Shown one piece after another: positions 35,524-44,957 of a DNA stretch of 64,000 nt. The notes under the pieces are model-generated. The model saw only the letters and a program-made list of their open reading frames with translations. It did not search any database and was not told the DNA's origin. The DNA comes from an uncultured Pseudoalteromonas sp. (GTDB lineage Bacteria; Pseudomonadota; Gammaproteobacteria; Enterobacterales; Alteromonadaceae), in the NCBI GenBank assembly GCA_947493455.1, contig CANLRB010000010.1, positions 1-64,000 of the forward strand, given 5' to 3'. A program made the translations under genes and the position numbers. Position 1 is the stretch's first letter; the number at the start of each line of letters is the position of its first letter.

Positions 35524-37581
35524 ATGTTTACCTGCAACAGGGATAAAAATGAATCGTCTATGTCAGAATCACAATCGAATGAAACCAAAACAACACAATT
35601 AGAAGAAGGTCTCGTCTACTGCTTTGGCGATTTTGAATTTGAACCTGAAAAAGATGAACTGCGAAACGAACACCATAGTTTGTGCGAAAAGCTAGAACCT
35701 CAAGTCGCCCAGTTATTAACCTTGTTTGTCGAAAATCAGGGCACCGTCATCACCAAGGAAGCAATACAACAAACGTTATGGCCTAAAGCGATTGTCGAAC
35801 AAAATAGCCTGTATCAATTACTGACTAAACTACGCAAATTACTCAACGATTCGTCACGCAACCCAACATTTATTAAAACCTTGCCAAAAAAGGGCTACAG
35901 TTTTATTCATCCTGTGAGCATTCAAACATCAATTCAGCCCGAAGTGTCTGTTAAGTCCACTCAAAAGCTGCGCTCACCATTGCTTTGGCTGGTTCCGGCA
36001 ATCATCATTTGCTTCAGCGCTATCGCATTTTTTAATACGGACAAAAAGTCTCTGCCAATACCTGAGTACGACGTACATGATGTGAGCTATGAACTCGGCC
36101 TCGAAACCGATATTGATGTCCATATCAACGAAAACCTAATGGCATATGTGAAAGACATTTATTCGTTACATATTGCTACTAAACAAGGTGATGTATTTTA
36201 CAAATTGGCGTCAAAATACCGCGTTGCTATGCCCGCTTGGCAAGAGAAAAATCGATTGCTGGCCTATTGGCAATATCGAGAGGATCAGTGCGAACTCTTT
36301 ATCATTTCACCGCAAGGGGCAATAAGCCACCAAGCACCACCTATTGCGTGTGAAAGCGCGCTAAAACCCGTTTGGAAAAACCCAGATGAAATAGTGGTCA
36401 GTGTGAAGCAAAAAGGTCAACTGATCCCTTATTTATACCGTTTAGGAACACAAGTTTTAACCCAAGTCCCAGTTGTTCAGCCAACTCAATCGGAATACAA
36501 AGGAGCTGTAAAAGCATGGCAAGGGCATACTTACTATCTATTTAATCATGCAGATCACACCAGTAGCTTAATTGAACTTGACGGCACAGTTGCAATGTCG
36601 TGGCCTTTTCCGGTTTGGCTGATCGGCTACAACCCTAAAACACAGGCGATAATTAGTAACGATCAAAGCCAACGCCACCGTATAATCGCAACTCACAGAG
36701 ATAGCCAAAGCTATGAAGTACTCAGTACAGCCAACGGTCTATTCACGAACTTATCTGTTGATAATCAAGGTGATATTTATACTTCAATCGAAAGTTGGCA
36801 GGTCAATATTCGCGATAAAGACAACTTGCCCATTTTCTCAACGTCGAGTATCGACTATCTCCCTGTGAGCAATGCACTTGGCGAAACGGCATTTATGTCA
36901 CGGCGCAGTGGCGTATGCGAAGTTTATTTACACGCAGACGATCAAATTACACGCCTTTCCTTCCACAAAGGCTATGAATTTGTAAAGTTTTTAGAATGGC
37001 GCCCCGATTTATCCATGCTGCTATCAAATCGTGATATGGACATCGCTATATATGATCGCCAACAATTAATTTTGCAATTCACCAGTTCACTCGATAACAC
37101 GATTAAAAATCTTGGCTGGTATGACAACCATACGATATTCGCCTTCGATGGCAGTGAAGTACAATTTTACGACCTACAAGGTCGAATTACGGGCAGCCAT
37201 CCGCTAAAAGCGCAGTTTATCTATTTTGATACCAGTAATAATTCATGGTTGGTACTCAAAGATAATGTACTGTACCAACAGGCTAGTTTTGACTCAGTGC
37301 CTGTTGCGAAGCAAACATTAACCGCACAACAAAGTAACTTGCTTCACAATGTACGGATCAAAAATAATAGCCTTTATTGGCAAAGCGCTTGGTCTAAACA
37401 AGATCATATTTGGCGCTTAAAATTAACCCAAGGTGCAGATGTCGAATTAGTTAAAAAAGGTAATTTAATCTGGCATTTTGATATTTCACCCTATGAAGAG
37501 CTCACGATCGCAAAAATGGAAGCGATTGAAGGTGATATCAAGCGTATCTCTCCCATGAAACCACAGCAAAGCGAGTTATAA
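35524..37581 (+). CDS. CadC-like membrane transcriptional regulator with periplasmic sensor
   Basis: A 685-aa one-component regulator. A winged-helix DNA-binding domain (about 30-130, FGDFEFEPEKDELRN start and TLPKKGYSFIHPV end) is followed by a membrane helix (152-170) and a large periplasmic beta-rich domain (about 180-670) of repeated short strands that looks like a WD40/TolB-type propeller. It senses something in the periplasm and controls promoters directly. ATG 35560 is an alternative start. It is divergent from the DUF5916-type gene and overlaps the next gene by one base (TAATG). Confidence 0.85.
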   Translation: MFTCNRDKNESSMSESQSNETKTTQLEEGLVYCFGDFEFEPEKDELRNEHHSLCEKLEPQVAQLLTLFVENQGTVITKEAIQQTLWPKAIVEQNSLYQLLTKLRKLLNDSSRNPTFIKTLPKKGYSFIHPVSIQTSIQPEVSVKSTQKLRSPLLWLVPAIIICFSAIAFFNTDKKSLPIPEYDVHDVSYELGLETDIDVHINENLMAYVKDIYSLHIATKQGDVFYKLASKYRVAMPAWQEKNRLLAYWQYREDQCELFIISPQGAISHQAPPIACESALKPVWKNPDEIVVSVKQKGQLIPYLYRLGTQVLTQVPVVQPTQSEYKGAVKAWQGHTYYLFNHADHTSSLIELDGTVAMSWPFPVWLIGYNPKTQAIISNDQSQRHRIIATHRDSQSYEVLSTANGLFTNLSVDNQGDIYTSIESWQVNIRDKDNLPIFSTSSIDYLPVSNALGETAFMSRRSGVCEVYLHADDQITRLSFHKGYEFVKFLEWRPDLSMLLSNRDMDIAIYDRQQLILQFTSSLDNTIKNLGWYDNHTIFAFDGSEVQFYDLQGRITGSHPLKAQFIYFDTSNNSWLVLKDNVLYQQASFDSVPVAKQTLTAQQSNLLHNVRIKNNSLYWQSAWSKQDHIWRLKLTQGADVELVKKGNLIWHFDISPYEELTIAKMEAIEGDIKRISPMKPQQSEL

Positions 37582-38057
37582 TGATGACACCACGACACCA
37601 TAAAGCACTCATGCTATCTGCCGTACTGAGTGCCATCGCAGCATTAGCTCACTTAGCTTGTATTATAGGTGGCGGTGATTGGTACCGCTTTATGGGTGCC
37701 GGAGAGCAAATGGCCTTTATGGCAGAAAAAGGTGATGCCTATCCAACAATAGTTACTTCTTTACTCTGCGTGATCTTACTCGGGTGGAGTGCCTATGCAT
37801 TATCTGGAGCCAAAAAGCTACCTAAGTTACCACTACTTAAAACAGGCCTAAGTGCTATTTCTGCAGTATTGATCTTTCGCGGTATTAGCGGACTGTTCGC
37901 GATTTTTCTGGTTAATAACGCCTATATGCAGAGCCATCAGACCTTTATGCTCGTCAGTTCACTCATTTGCCTGCTATTTGGTGCGTTATTTTTATACGGC
38001 ACCATCGGAGTAATTAAATCCCAGTCAACTAACAAAGCACCACTTTCAACTCTCTAA
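37581..38057 (+). CDS. Four-helix membrane protein of unknown function
   Basis: A 158-aa inner-membrane protein with about four helices (10-28, 57-75, 88-110, 122-145). It has a small conserved-looking loop GGGDWYRFMGAGEQMA between helices 1 and 2. Its ATG overlaps the stop of the CadC-like gene by one base, so translation is coupled. It may help fold, modulate or transmit signals for the regulator; this is inference from position only. It converges with the MFS gene, with 3 bp between stops. Confidence 0.75.
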   Translation: MMTPRHHKALMLSAVLSAIAALAHLACIIGGGDWYRFMGAGEQMAFMAEKGDAYPTIVTSLLCVILLGWSAYALSGAKKLPKLPLLKTGLSAISAVLIFRGISGLFAIFLVNNAYMQSHQTFMLVSSLICLLFGALFLYGTIGVIKSQSTNKAPLSTL

Positions 38058-38060
38058 CCA

Positions 38061-39284
38061 CTAAGCTTCGGTGCGCAGCAACTGATTAGGGCGTTTTTGC
38101 AACTGCGCACGTGCATAAAACACTAAGCTAACCAATACCACTAAACTTGCTGTCAGAAAGAGAGCTTTGCCACCGGCAACATCTAACACCAACCCGCCGA
38201 TGAGTGGCGCAAGTGCAAAGCCTAAAGAACACAAACTTGCTGCACCAAAATAGCTTGCTTTTAAGTGATTGGGTGCCATTTTATCAATGAAAATATTCAA
38301 TTTAGCAAACAAAATAGCTTCGCCAACACTGAGTACAAACGTTGCATAAAGCCAACCATTAAAATGATGCACAGGATTAAACGCCATCATCAACTGAGAA
38401 ATAAATAACAAGCCGATACCACAATAAAGGCGCTGTTGAATAACCCAGTGTGACATCAATTTTAGTAACGGAAATTGAAAAGTAACGATAACCAATGCAT
38501 TAAGCACTATCATGGCGCTAATCAATTGAGCAAGCTGGTCAACGTTACTGCGTGTTAAATACTGAATTAGGCTCGCGTCACCTTGCGCATAAACTAAAAA
38601 GATAAGTGCATTCGCAACCAATACATAGATAAACGCCCTATCTTGTTTTAATAGTCTCAGCAAATTTAAAAAATCGAGTGCTTGAGTTTTGCTATGCACC
38701 GTGCGAACTGATTTAGATTGATACACAGTAATCAGTGCAATACCAAGCGCAAAATACGCGAACACCGTAACCGAAAAACCAACTTGCTCACCGGTAAAGC
38801 CAAGCCAAATTCCAACGAGTGGACCTATCGCACTGCCTAAATTGACGAAAAAATAGAGCATTTGCAATGCGAGTTCTCTTACACCTTGATCTGGTAATTC
38901 GTCACTTAACAGTGCTTTACTCGGTGCATCCCACAGCGAACGTGGTAATGACGCAAGTACCACAGATGCGCCAAACCACCACAATGAATCAGCAATACTC
39001 AAACTTAAAAAAGCAATCACACCCAATAAAATAGCGCCGAGCAGTATTGGTAAACGACCGTATCGGTCTGCTAAGTTTCCGGTGTAAAAACCCAATAAAA
39101 TAGCAATAACAGACGACCCTGTTAGCATTAAACCCACTTGTGTCGCCGACAATGCAAATTTCTGAAACAAGATGACCGCTAAAAATGGCCATACCATATA
39201 AAATGCGCCACGCACAAAAAAGTTACCAATCAGCAGTACCCAAACTACCGGTGTAAATTTTTTTGCATTACTTAACTCCATCAC
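38061..39284 (-). CDS. MFS transporter
   Basis: A 407-aa major facilitator with twelve predicted helices. The motif A GNLADRYGRLPILLG is in the loop after helix 2, and its partial repeat appears mid-protein. LPRSLWDAPSKALLSDELP resembles MdtH/YfcJ-type multidrug exporters. Substrate unknown. The true start may be the second Met. It is divergent from the GntR-ABC operon, with 138 bp between starts, so the operator at 39386-39405 may influence it too. Confidence 0.85.
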   Translation of the reverse strand: MMELSNAKKFTPVVWVLLIGNFFVRGAFYMVWPFLAVILFQKFALSATQVGLMLTGSSVIAILLGFYTGNLADRYGRLPILLGAILLGVIAFLSLSIADSLWWFGASVVLASLPRSLWDAPSKALLSDELPDQGVRELALQMLYFFVNLGSAIGPLVGIWLGFTGEQVGFSVTVFAYFALGIALITVYQSKSVRTVHSKTQALDFLNLLRLLKQDRAFIYVLVANALIFLVYAQGDASLIQYLTRSNVDQLAQLISAMIVLNALVIVTFQFPLLKLMSHWVIQQRLYCGIGLLFISQLMMAFNPVHHFNGWLYATFVLSVGEAILFAKLNIFIDKMAPNHLKASYFGAASLCSLGFALAPLIGGLVLDVAGGKALFLTASLVVLVSLVFYARAQLQKRPNQLLRTEA

Positions 39285-39385
39285 AACCCCTCAATTAGTT
39301 CGATTGGCTGCACTTTAAGACCTCAACTTATATTGAGGTAAAGCGTTAATTGAAATTAAATATTGACGACATCTAACACAGTGTA

Positions 39386-39405
39386 TTAGTGTATTAATAC
39401 ACTAA
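39386..39405. promoter_or_regulatory. Perfect 20-bp palindrome, likely GntR(YtrA) operator
   Basis: TTAGTGTATTAATACACTAA is a perfect palindrome ending 17 bp before the ATG of the GntR regulator gene. TTGACG at 39363-39368 is a candidate -35. A half-site GTGTATTAGTG repeats just upstream. Position and symmetry fit an autoregulatory operator of a dimeric YtrA-type repressor controlling the ABC operon. Confidence 0.8.
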
Positions 39406-39422
39406 GTTTTGTAATTGCGACT

Positions 39423-39821
39423 ATGTCAGAACAACTTATAAACCTGATCTACTTAATTAATGCCCAGTCTGGTGTACCAATCTATCGGCAGATCATGGAT
39501 CAAACAACGCATGCAATCGTTACAGGGGTGTTGCAAGCAGATCAATTAATGCCCTCAGTGCGAAGCCTGGCCAGTCACTTGCAAATCAACCCGATGACTA
39601 TTTCGAAAGCATTTTCAAATCTTGAAAACGAAGGTGTGCTTATTCGAAAGCGCGGTGTCGGTATGTTAGTAGCAAGTAATCAAACTTCGCGCACAATCAG
39701 CACCGATACAACAAACGCTTTACAGACTTTTATTGATCTCGCAAAACAAGATCTCAGCAATGACGAAATTATCGCACTAGTTCAGCAACATTTGGCGATG
39801 AGTCGAAAGAAAGGAAAGTAA
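39423..39821 (+). CDS. GntR-family regulator, YtrA subfamily
   Basis: A 132-aa regulator. The winged helix (about 18-85) shows GVPIYRQIMDQ, QLMPSVRSLASHLQINPMTISKAF and LENEGVLIRKRGVGM, typical of GntR. Only a short helical tail follows, which is the YtrA subgroup that regulates ABC transporters. It is first in the operon, 1 bp before the ATPase gene, and the palindrome at 39386-39405 is its probable operator. The effector is unknown; members often respond to cell-envelope antibiotics or stress. Confidence 0.93.
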   Translation: MSEQLINLIYLINAQSGVPIYRQIMDQTTHAIVTGVLQADQLMPSVRSLASHLQINPMTISKAFSNLENEGVLIRKRGVGMLVASNQTSRTISTDTTNALQTFIDLAKQDLSNDEIIALVQQHLAMSRKKGK

Positions 39822-39822
39822 T

Positions 39823-40704
39823 ATGACTGCAATCGTAGAAGTAACCAATCTAGATAAACGCTATGCCAAACATGACGTACTCACCACATTAAATTTTACT
39901 ATTAACCGAGGTGATGTAGTTGGCTTACTAGGTAAAAATGGTGCAGGTAAAAGTACATTACTCGAATGCTTAATGAATCTCAAAGAACCAAACTCTGGCA
40001 GTATTAAGCTATGGGGCAAAACTTGGCAAACACTCACTCAAGCAGAGCGCGAACGGATCGGATTTGTCGCACAATCAAGTGCGGGTTACAACTGGATGAA
40101 AGTAAGCCAGTATCTTGATTATATGAGTCATTTTTTCGAACATTGGGATCATACTTACTGTGATCAATTAGTTGAAAAATGGCAACTCGACGAAAATCAA
40201 TACATTGATCAGCTCTCAGGAGGCCAAAAACAAATACTCGATGTCGTTCAAGCGTTATCAATTAAGCCTGAGTTGCTAGTACTCGACGAGCCCGTCGCTC
40301 ATTTAGATCCTAATATGCGTCGGCAATTTTTAAGTGAACTTATGGAGTTATGCTGTGAACAAAACACCACGGTGATCTTCTCTACACACATTGTCTCCGA
40401 CCTTGAGCGCATAGCAAATAAAGTAGCTATCTTGATGAGTGGCAAAATTATTCATCATCACGATCTGGACGATTTAAAAAATGCGATCGGCAAAGTATCA
40501 CTAAGCGGTGTGACAAATGCGCAAGACCTTGAGATGCTGCCCTTATCGAACACCATATCACAACAAGATACTGTGACAGGTTTTATCTTAGAGCCAAGCA
40601 CGCTTGATTGGCAAAATGTCGTAAAAGATCTTGGCCTTAGTTATCGCTACAGTGCAATAAATTTAGAAGATTGGTATTTAGAGGTGGCGAAGCATGCATA
40701 TTAA
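39823..40704 (+). CDS. ABC transporter ATP-binding protein (YtrB/BcrA type)
   Basis: A 293-aa ATPase. Walker A GKNGAGKST is near 37-45, the signature is QLSGGQKQ, Walker B is LLVLDEPVAHLD and the H-loop is IFSTHIVSD. A C-terminal extension of about 80 residues follows. It energises the permease encoded by the next gene, which overlaps it by 11 bp. It belongs to the drug/bacteriocin-type exporters linked to YtrA regulators. Confidence 0.94.
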   Translation: MTAIVEVTNLDKRYAKHDVLTTLNFTINRGDVVGLLGKNGAGKSTLLECLMNLKEPNSGSIKLWGKTWQTLTQAERERIGFVAQSSAGYNWMKVSQYLDYMSHFFEHWDHTYCDQLVEKWQLDENQYIDQLSGGQKQILDVVQALSIKPELLVLDEPVAHLDPNMRRQFLSELMELCCEQNTTVIFSTHIVSDLERIANKVAILMSGKIIHHHDLDDLKNAIGKVSLSGVTNAQDLEMLPLSNTISQQDTVTGFILEPSTLDWQNVVKDLGLSYRYSAINLEDWYLEVAKHAY

Positions 40705-41968
40705 GTATCATTGCGTCTATATCGTGCAACGCAGTTTCTTTGTACTGCCATTTATTATCCTACTCGCACTTGTGTTTAATTGGGTATTGATGAGAGGACT
40801 GCCGGAAGAACTCACGACTGAGCTGATGTTAAAAGCGACCACCGTACTATCGCTGCCAGTGATATTTTGTGCGCTGTTGTTTGGTAAAGGGTTTCACTTA
40901 CTAAAAAGTCATTTTTTATGGCTGCAAAATATTCGTTTTCGCCATAGCTTGTTACATGCCTGTTTAATTCTTGTGGCGTTGAGTGTTGCCATTTTTTGCA
41001 TGCCAGTAATTTATTTAATCGGCCTGCCGTGGTTTTGTCTATTAGCCCCATTATTATTTGGCATTATTGGACTACTCGGTGTCACAGCGCAGTCAGTTGT
41101 GATGAGTTTTTTTTGGTTAGGGTTACCATTTTTTATGTTGATTGGATTCCAGCACCCAGCCACTTGGCAAGCGACCATAATGCTTGCTATTTGCAGTGCT
41201 AGCTATCTAATTTTTACCGCCTATTTTCCAAATAAAATATCAACTAAAACAAAAAATAAAGCAACAAACAATCGTAGACGCCAACTTGACAATACCTGGT
41301 GCAATACACAAGTTGCTAAGTTTATTGGCCATTTTTGCCACTTCAAAACTGCAACACTGACACATGCGATGGTTTATCCACAAACAAAATATGGTTTTCT
41401 TGCAATCTACTTTGCTATTTTATCTGGCATCCTTTTTTGGCTAACACAAGGCAGTCCAGCAGCACCATACCTTATTTTATTATTTATTTTTTCATGTCAG
41501 TTCCCAATTAACCACGAAACCAGCCTGCACAAAAGTCAATTACGCCCGATAGCACATACATTTGTATCGAGTCAGGCACTTATTAGAGCTCTCTTAGTTA
41601 CAACCGATTTACTCGCACTACGTAATATCATGATATTTAGTGTGCTGTTTTATGGGCTCGTAAATGCCTTTATTGAACACCCTATTCCGCTTTTTTATGC
41701 ACTGGCTATTTGGAGCTTTGTTTTAATGTACCACAGCATTCATCCGCTGCTGTTAATCGCAAACTTTAAAAAAATCACGCTCAGCAACTCGCTGATTGCT
41801 GTTGCTATCATTGCTTGGCAGGTGCTCATACTGACGCTACTTAGCCTGTATCTGCCAGCAATCAATGTGTATGTCTATTTGTTCGCGAGCCTATTTTTGG
41901 CTCTAGGAGTGCGCTTTATAACGCAAAGATTTATAGAAAAACAACCTCTTGAAAGAGTGTTAACTTAA
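40694..41968 (+). CDS. ABC transporter permease-like membrane protein
   Basis: A 424-aa inner-membrane protein with about ten or more helices and a basic cytoplasmic loop in the middle (about 178-215, KISTKTKNKATNNRRRQ). It begins inside the ATPase gene (11-bp overlap), which indicates coupling and partnership. Sequence is divergent from standard families; function as the permease is inferred from the operon. A strong terminator follows. Confidence 0.85.
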   Translation: MHIKYHCVYIVQRSFFVLPFIILLALVFNWVLMRGLPEELTTELMLKATTVLSLPVIFCALLFGKGFHLLKSHFLWLQNIRFRHSLLHACLILVALSVAIFCMPVIYLIGLPWFCLLAPLLFGIIGLLGVTAQSVVMSFFWLGLPFFMLIGFQHPATWQATIMLAICSASYLIFTAYFPNKISTKTKNKATNNRRRQLDNTWCNTQVAKFIGHFCHFKTATLTHAMVYPQTKYGFLAIYFAILSGILFWLTQGSPAAPYLILLFIFSCQFPINHETSLHKSQLRPIAHTFVSSQALIRALLVTTDLLALRNIMIFSVLFYGLVNAFIEHPIPLFYALAIWSFVLMYHSIHPLLLIANFKKITLSNSLIAVAIIAWQVLILTLLSLYLPAINVYVYLFASLFLALGVRFITQRFIEKQPLERVLT

Positions 41969-41982
41969 GATTAATAGGTAGC

Positions 41983-42009
41983 AAAAAGGAGCCATTGGCT
42001 CCTTTTTTT
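41983..42009. terminator. Bidirectional terminator after the ABC operon
   Basis: A stem AAAAAGGAGCC / GGCTCCTTTTT (41983-41993 and 41997-42007) with a 3-nt loop and T runs on both strands. It serves the ABC operon and the convergent gene ending at 42026. Confidence 0.93.
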
Positions 42010-42025
42010 AAATTTGCAAAAGAGG

Positions 42026-44848
42026 CTATAGACTATACCAAAGACCTAGCCAGCCTCGTGTTTCGTCAGTAATCGTATCTCCTTCGACTTTTACCAACCC
42101 TAAGCTCACTTGCAAGTCGTTAGCAACAGCCGGACCTAAGCCAATCGAAATTGGTAGCTGCCACTTCAAGCCATAGCTTTTTGCATAATCTATGTCATCA
42201 ACTTGATGCTCTTGATAGTAAAGCCATGGCGCAGTTTCTTTTATTGCAAATCCCATTTGATAAGACTGATAATCTTCAACCGAAATCGAAGCGAAAGGTA
42301 ATTCTTGCGCCAAAATCATATCACCGTGAACTTGTTCCTTAATCACACTAGATGCAAAACCACCTAACAACATCGACGAGTCATTACGTTCACGATTTTG
42401 GTATTGTGCATATAAAGGCATAGACCACAGCTTGCCAAATATACGTGCCTCAATATCAAAGCCATCCCAAGTTAAATGATGTGAGCGACCATCGTAGTAT
42501 TGTGCTTTTACAGATTGGCCAATAGCAAACGCTTGCCAATCGCGTTGCCACGCTTGGTCAAAGCCAACGCGCACCCATTCACTGTGACCTGTTTGTTTGT
42601 CGTCACTATATAAGTAAGCTATTTCGCTGTTTACGGTAAATTGGTTTTGTCGATATGGATAAGTCGCTGATACAAATAAGCCTTTACGATCAATATCTAA
42701 ATCAAGTGCTTGCGCTCCTTTATATTGCTTATTACCGTGTAATTCATAATCAAAACCATGTGCCAATAATTTTATATCGCCGGTATAATAACTCAGTTCA
42801 GCAAACGCGCCAGACAATGCATTTTGACTATCAATCGCGCCACCAAGCTGCCAATTGAAGCGACGCAGAAAGTCGTTGCCTTTAACACCTAACTGCAATA
42901 ATGCCGTACTCGCACTGTTATATTGCTCCCCTAATGAGAAAGTTGCATGCTGCTCAAGCGGATCATAAACATCCGTTTTACCTATTGATGCAGTGTGTAT
43001 TTTTGCCGGAGGTAAACTGTGTGCTTGTGCTTTATCAATGTTTGCAAATAAGCTTGTTTCTCTTTCTGTTACTGCAACAACCTGCGCGTCTTCGCCTAAC
43101 GCATAAACATCAGGCCCTTCAGAATTAGTAGCTAAATAAAGTAAACCATGATTATTACTTGGCATCGGGTAACTCACCACTTGTTGTCCAAAGCTCATTT
43201 GATCTAGCTGATCTGTTGCAAATGTATAGCGATAAAGGTTGGTTGCACCATCCACACCGGCAACATAATAAATACTGTCACCTTGTGGTGACCATTTCGG
43301 ATATGACAGATATTGATATCCTTTTGGCATCGCAACTTGCAATGTTTCCTGGGTATTTAAATCCTTGATCCATAAAGCCCAATTTTCATTGAGGCCGGTT
43401 TTTAAATAGGCGAGTTGATCACCGTGTAATTCAGGAAAGTCATACACAGTGGCTAAACTTTTTTCGGTTATAGGGGTAATCTCACCACTTGTTAAATCAA
43501 CCTTAACAAGTTCGGAGAAGCCATGTTTTGCTTGCTCCGCATAGGCGATACCATTTTCAGCTAATGTAAAGCGACGAAGATTTGCAAACTGAGTCAACTG
43601 TGTCACTTCACCCGTTTCGCTGTTCCACTTAAATAAGTCTTGATGACGTGTATTTAGCTCATTATTCGCTACGCTAAATGCACCAAAAATTAATGTGTTT
43701 TCATCCAGCCATTTTGGATTCACTATGCCTTTTGTATCGATCGCATTAAGTAGTGTTTTTTGCTCACGTTTAAACACTTTGGGTGCTTTATCAGTGATGT
43801 CGTTTGGATCAGCTTGTTTAATTTCTGCCTGCGCTTTTTCAAACTCTTGTTGTGCTTTAGTGTTGTCTTGTGTGCTGTACACAAAGAGTTTTACATTGCC
43901 TTTTTTATCACGTCTTACAAGCGCCAGTTTTTCTTCCGACGGCGACAAAACTGGGCTTTGTACAACATAATCTAAATCTTGCCAAAGCTTAGTCTTAAGT
44001 TCATCTTGATCTGCCTCTTGGCTCATTGCTTTATATGTATATTCTGCCACAAAACGACGATATAACTTTTTCGCACTGGCTCCGAATGCACCCTTAAATG
44101 CTTCATTAAAATCGCGTTGCTCCACAGCTTGCATACGAGTCCATACCGCATCGAGCGACTCTTTTCCGTATTCATCTTCAAGCCATTGCAAATAACGAAC
44201 CCCAACGAGATAAGCCATTGATCCCGCCATAAAGCCACCGCTATCATCACCGAGTTGACCATAAGTCGGTAGCGCACCTTCTTTAGCAAACTGACTTATC
44301 AACGCTTCAACATAATTGTCATGCAAACGGCCACGGCCTGTCATTTGCGACTCTAATAACGTTGCATACCCTTCAGCAGCCCAGCGCGGCATAGAAGCAT
44401 GGCTTAAATCATAAATACCCCAAATATCGCGTAACTTTTGTCGCCACTCGCTGCGAGTTGGCTGGGCTAAATGAACTAAGTGAATATATTCATGTAAAAC
44501 CAATAATTGCTGCCATCCGGAGCTATTCGATATCACCGTATCTGATTGTGGCGGCGTTGCGTAAAGCGCCATCAAAGGCTGGTTACTGGGTGGAATAGCA
44601 AAACCATTTGCGGCGTTGATAGGATCAAAAACTAATACATCAACGGGTTTATCAAGCGACCGACTTTGCTGTTCAAGCACTTTATCGCGCACTATTTCTA
44701 ATTCATTCGCTGCTGATGTAGCCCATGCTTGATATGCTTGTTGGTAGTGAACCTTAAAATGGTCAGTCGTAATCGTATGCCACTGAGCGTCATTTGCATT
44801 TGCTGCAAAACCAACAGAGAGAGAAAGCGCCAACAGGGACTTTTTCAT
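42026..44848 (-). CDS. Exported HExxH metallopeptidase-like protein with propeller and C-terminal barrel
   Basis: A 940-aa exported protein. The start at 44848 (MKKSLLALSLSV, signal to ANA) is preceded by AAGGA; a longer frame to 44881 lacks one. The N-terminal part (about 20-270) has HEYIHLVHL, an HExxH zinc site, with a possible third ligand in RWAAEGYATLLES (GluZincin style). The middle (about 290-600) is a TolB/PD40-type propeller with repeated strands (YPKWSPQGDSIYYVAG). The last 300 residues look like outer-membrane barrel strands ending RGWLGLWYSL. It may be a surface peptidase or protein-quality factor. It is monocistronic, convergent with the ABC operon. Confidence 0.85.
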   Translation of the reverse strand: MKKSLLALSLSVGFAANANDAQWHTITTDHFKVHYQQAYQAWATSAANELEIVRDKVLEQQSRSLDKPVDVLVFDPINAANGFAIPPSNQPLMALYATPPQSDTVISNSSGWQQLLVLHEYIHLVHLAQPTRSEWRQKLRDIWGIYDLSHASMPRWAAEGYATLLESQMTGRGRLHDNYVEALISQFAKEGALPTYGQLGDDSGGFMAGSMAYLVGVRYLQWLEDEYGKESLDAVWTRMQAVEQRDFNEAFKGAFGASAKKLYRRFVAEYTYKAMSQEADQDELKTKLWQDLDYVVQSPVLSPSEEKLALVRRDKKGNVKLFVYSTQDNTKAQQEFEKAQAEIKQADPNDITDKAPKVFKREQKTLLNAIDTKGIVNPKWLDENTLIFGAFSVANNELNTRHQDLFKWNSETGEVTQLTQFANLRRFTLAENGIAYAEQAKHGFSELVKVDLTSGEITPITEKSLATVYDFPELHGDQLAYLKTGLNENWALWIKDLNTQETLQVAMPKGYQYLSYPKWSPQGDSIYYVAGVDGATNLYRYTFATDQLDQMSFGQQVVSYPMPSNNHGLLYLATNSEGPDVYALGEDAQVVAVTERETSLFANIDKAQAHSLPPAKIHTASIGKTDVYDPLEQHATFSLGEQYNSASTALLQLGVKGNDFLRRFNWQLGGAIDSQNALSGAFAELSYYTGDIKLLAHGFDYELHGNKQYKGAQALDLDIDRKGLFVSATYPYRQNQFTVNSEIAYLYSDDKQTGHSEWVRVGFDQAWQRDWQAFAIGQSVKAQYYDGRSHHLTWDGFDIEARIFGKLWSMPLYAQYQNRERNDSSMLLGGFASSVIKEQVHGDMILAQELPFASISVEDYQSYQMGFAIKETAPWLYYQEHQVDDIDYAKSYGLKWQLPISIGLGPAVANDLQVSLGLVKVEGDTITDETRGWLGLWYSL

Positions 44849-44957
44849 AGTTTTTTTCCTTGTCTCTAAAATCGCAAACAACTTAACGAGTTAAGTAATA
44901 TCATTCAGGTTTTTATGATTGACGGTAAAACGAGGTGATAAGTGGTTAAAGAAAAAC

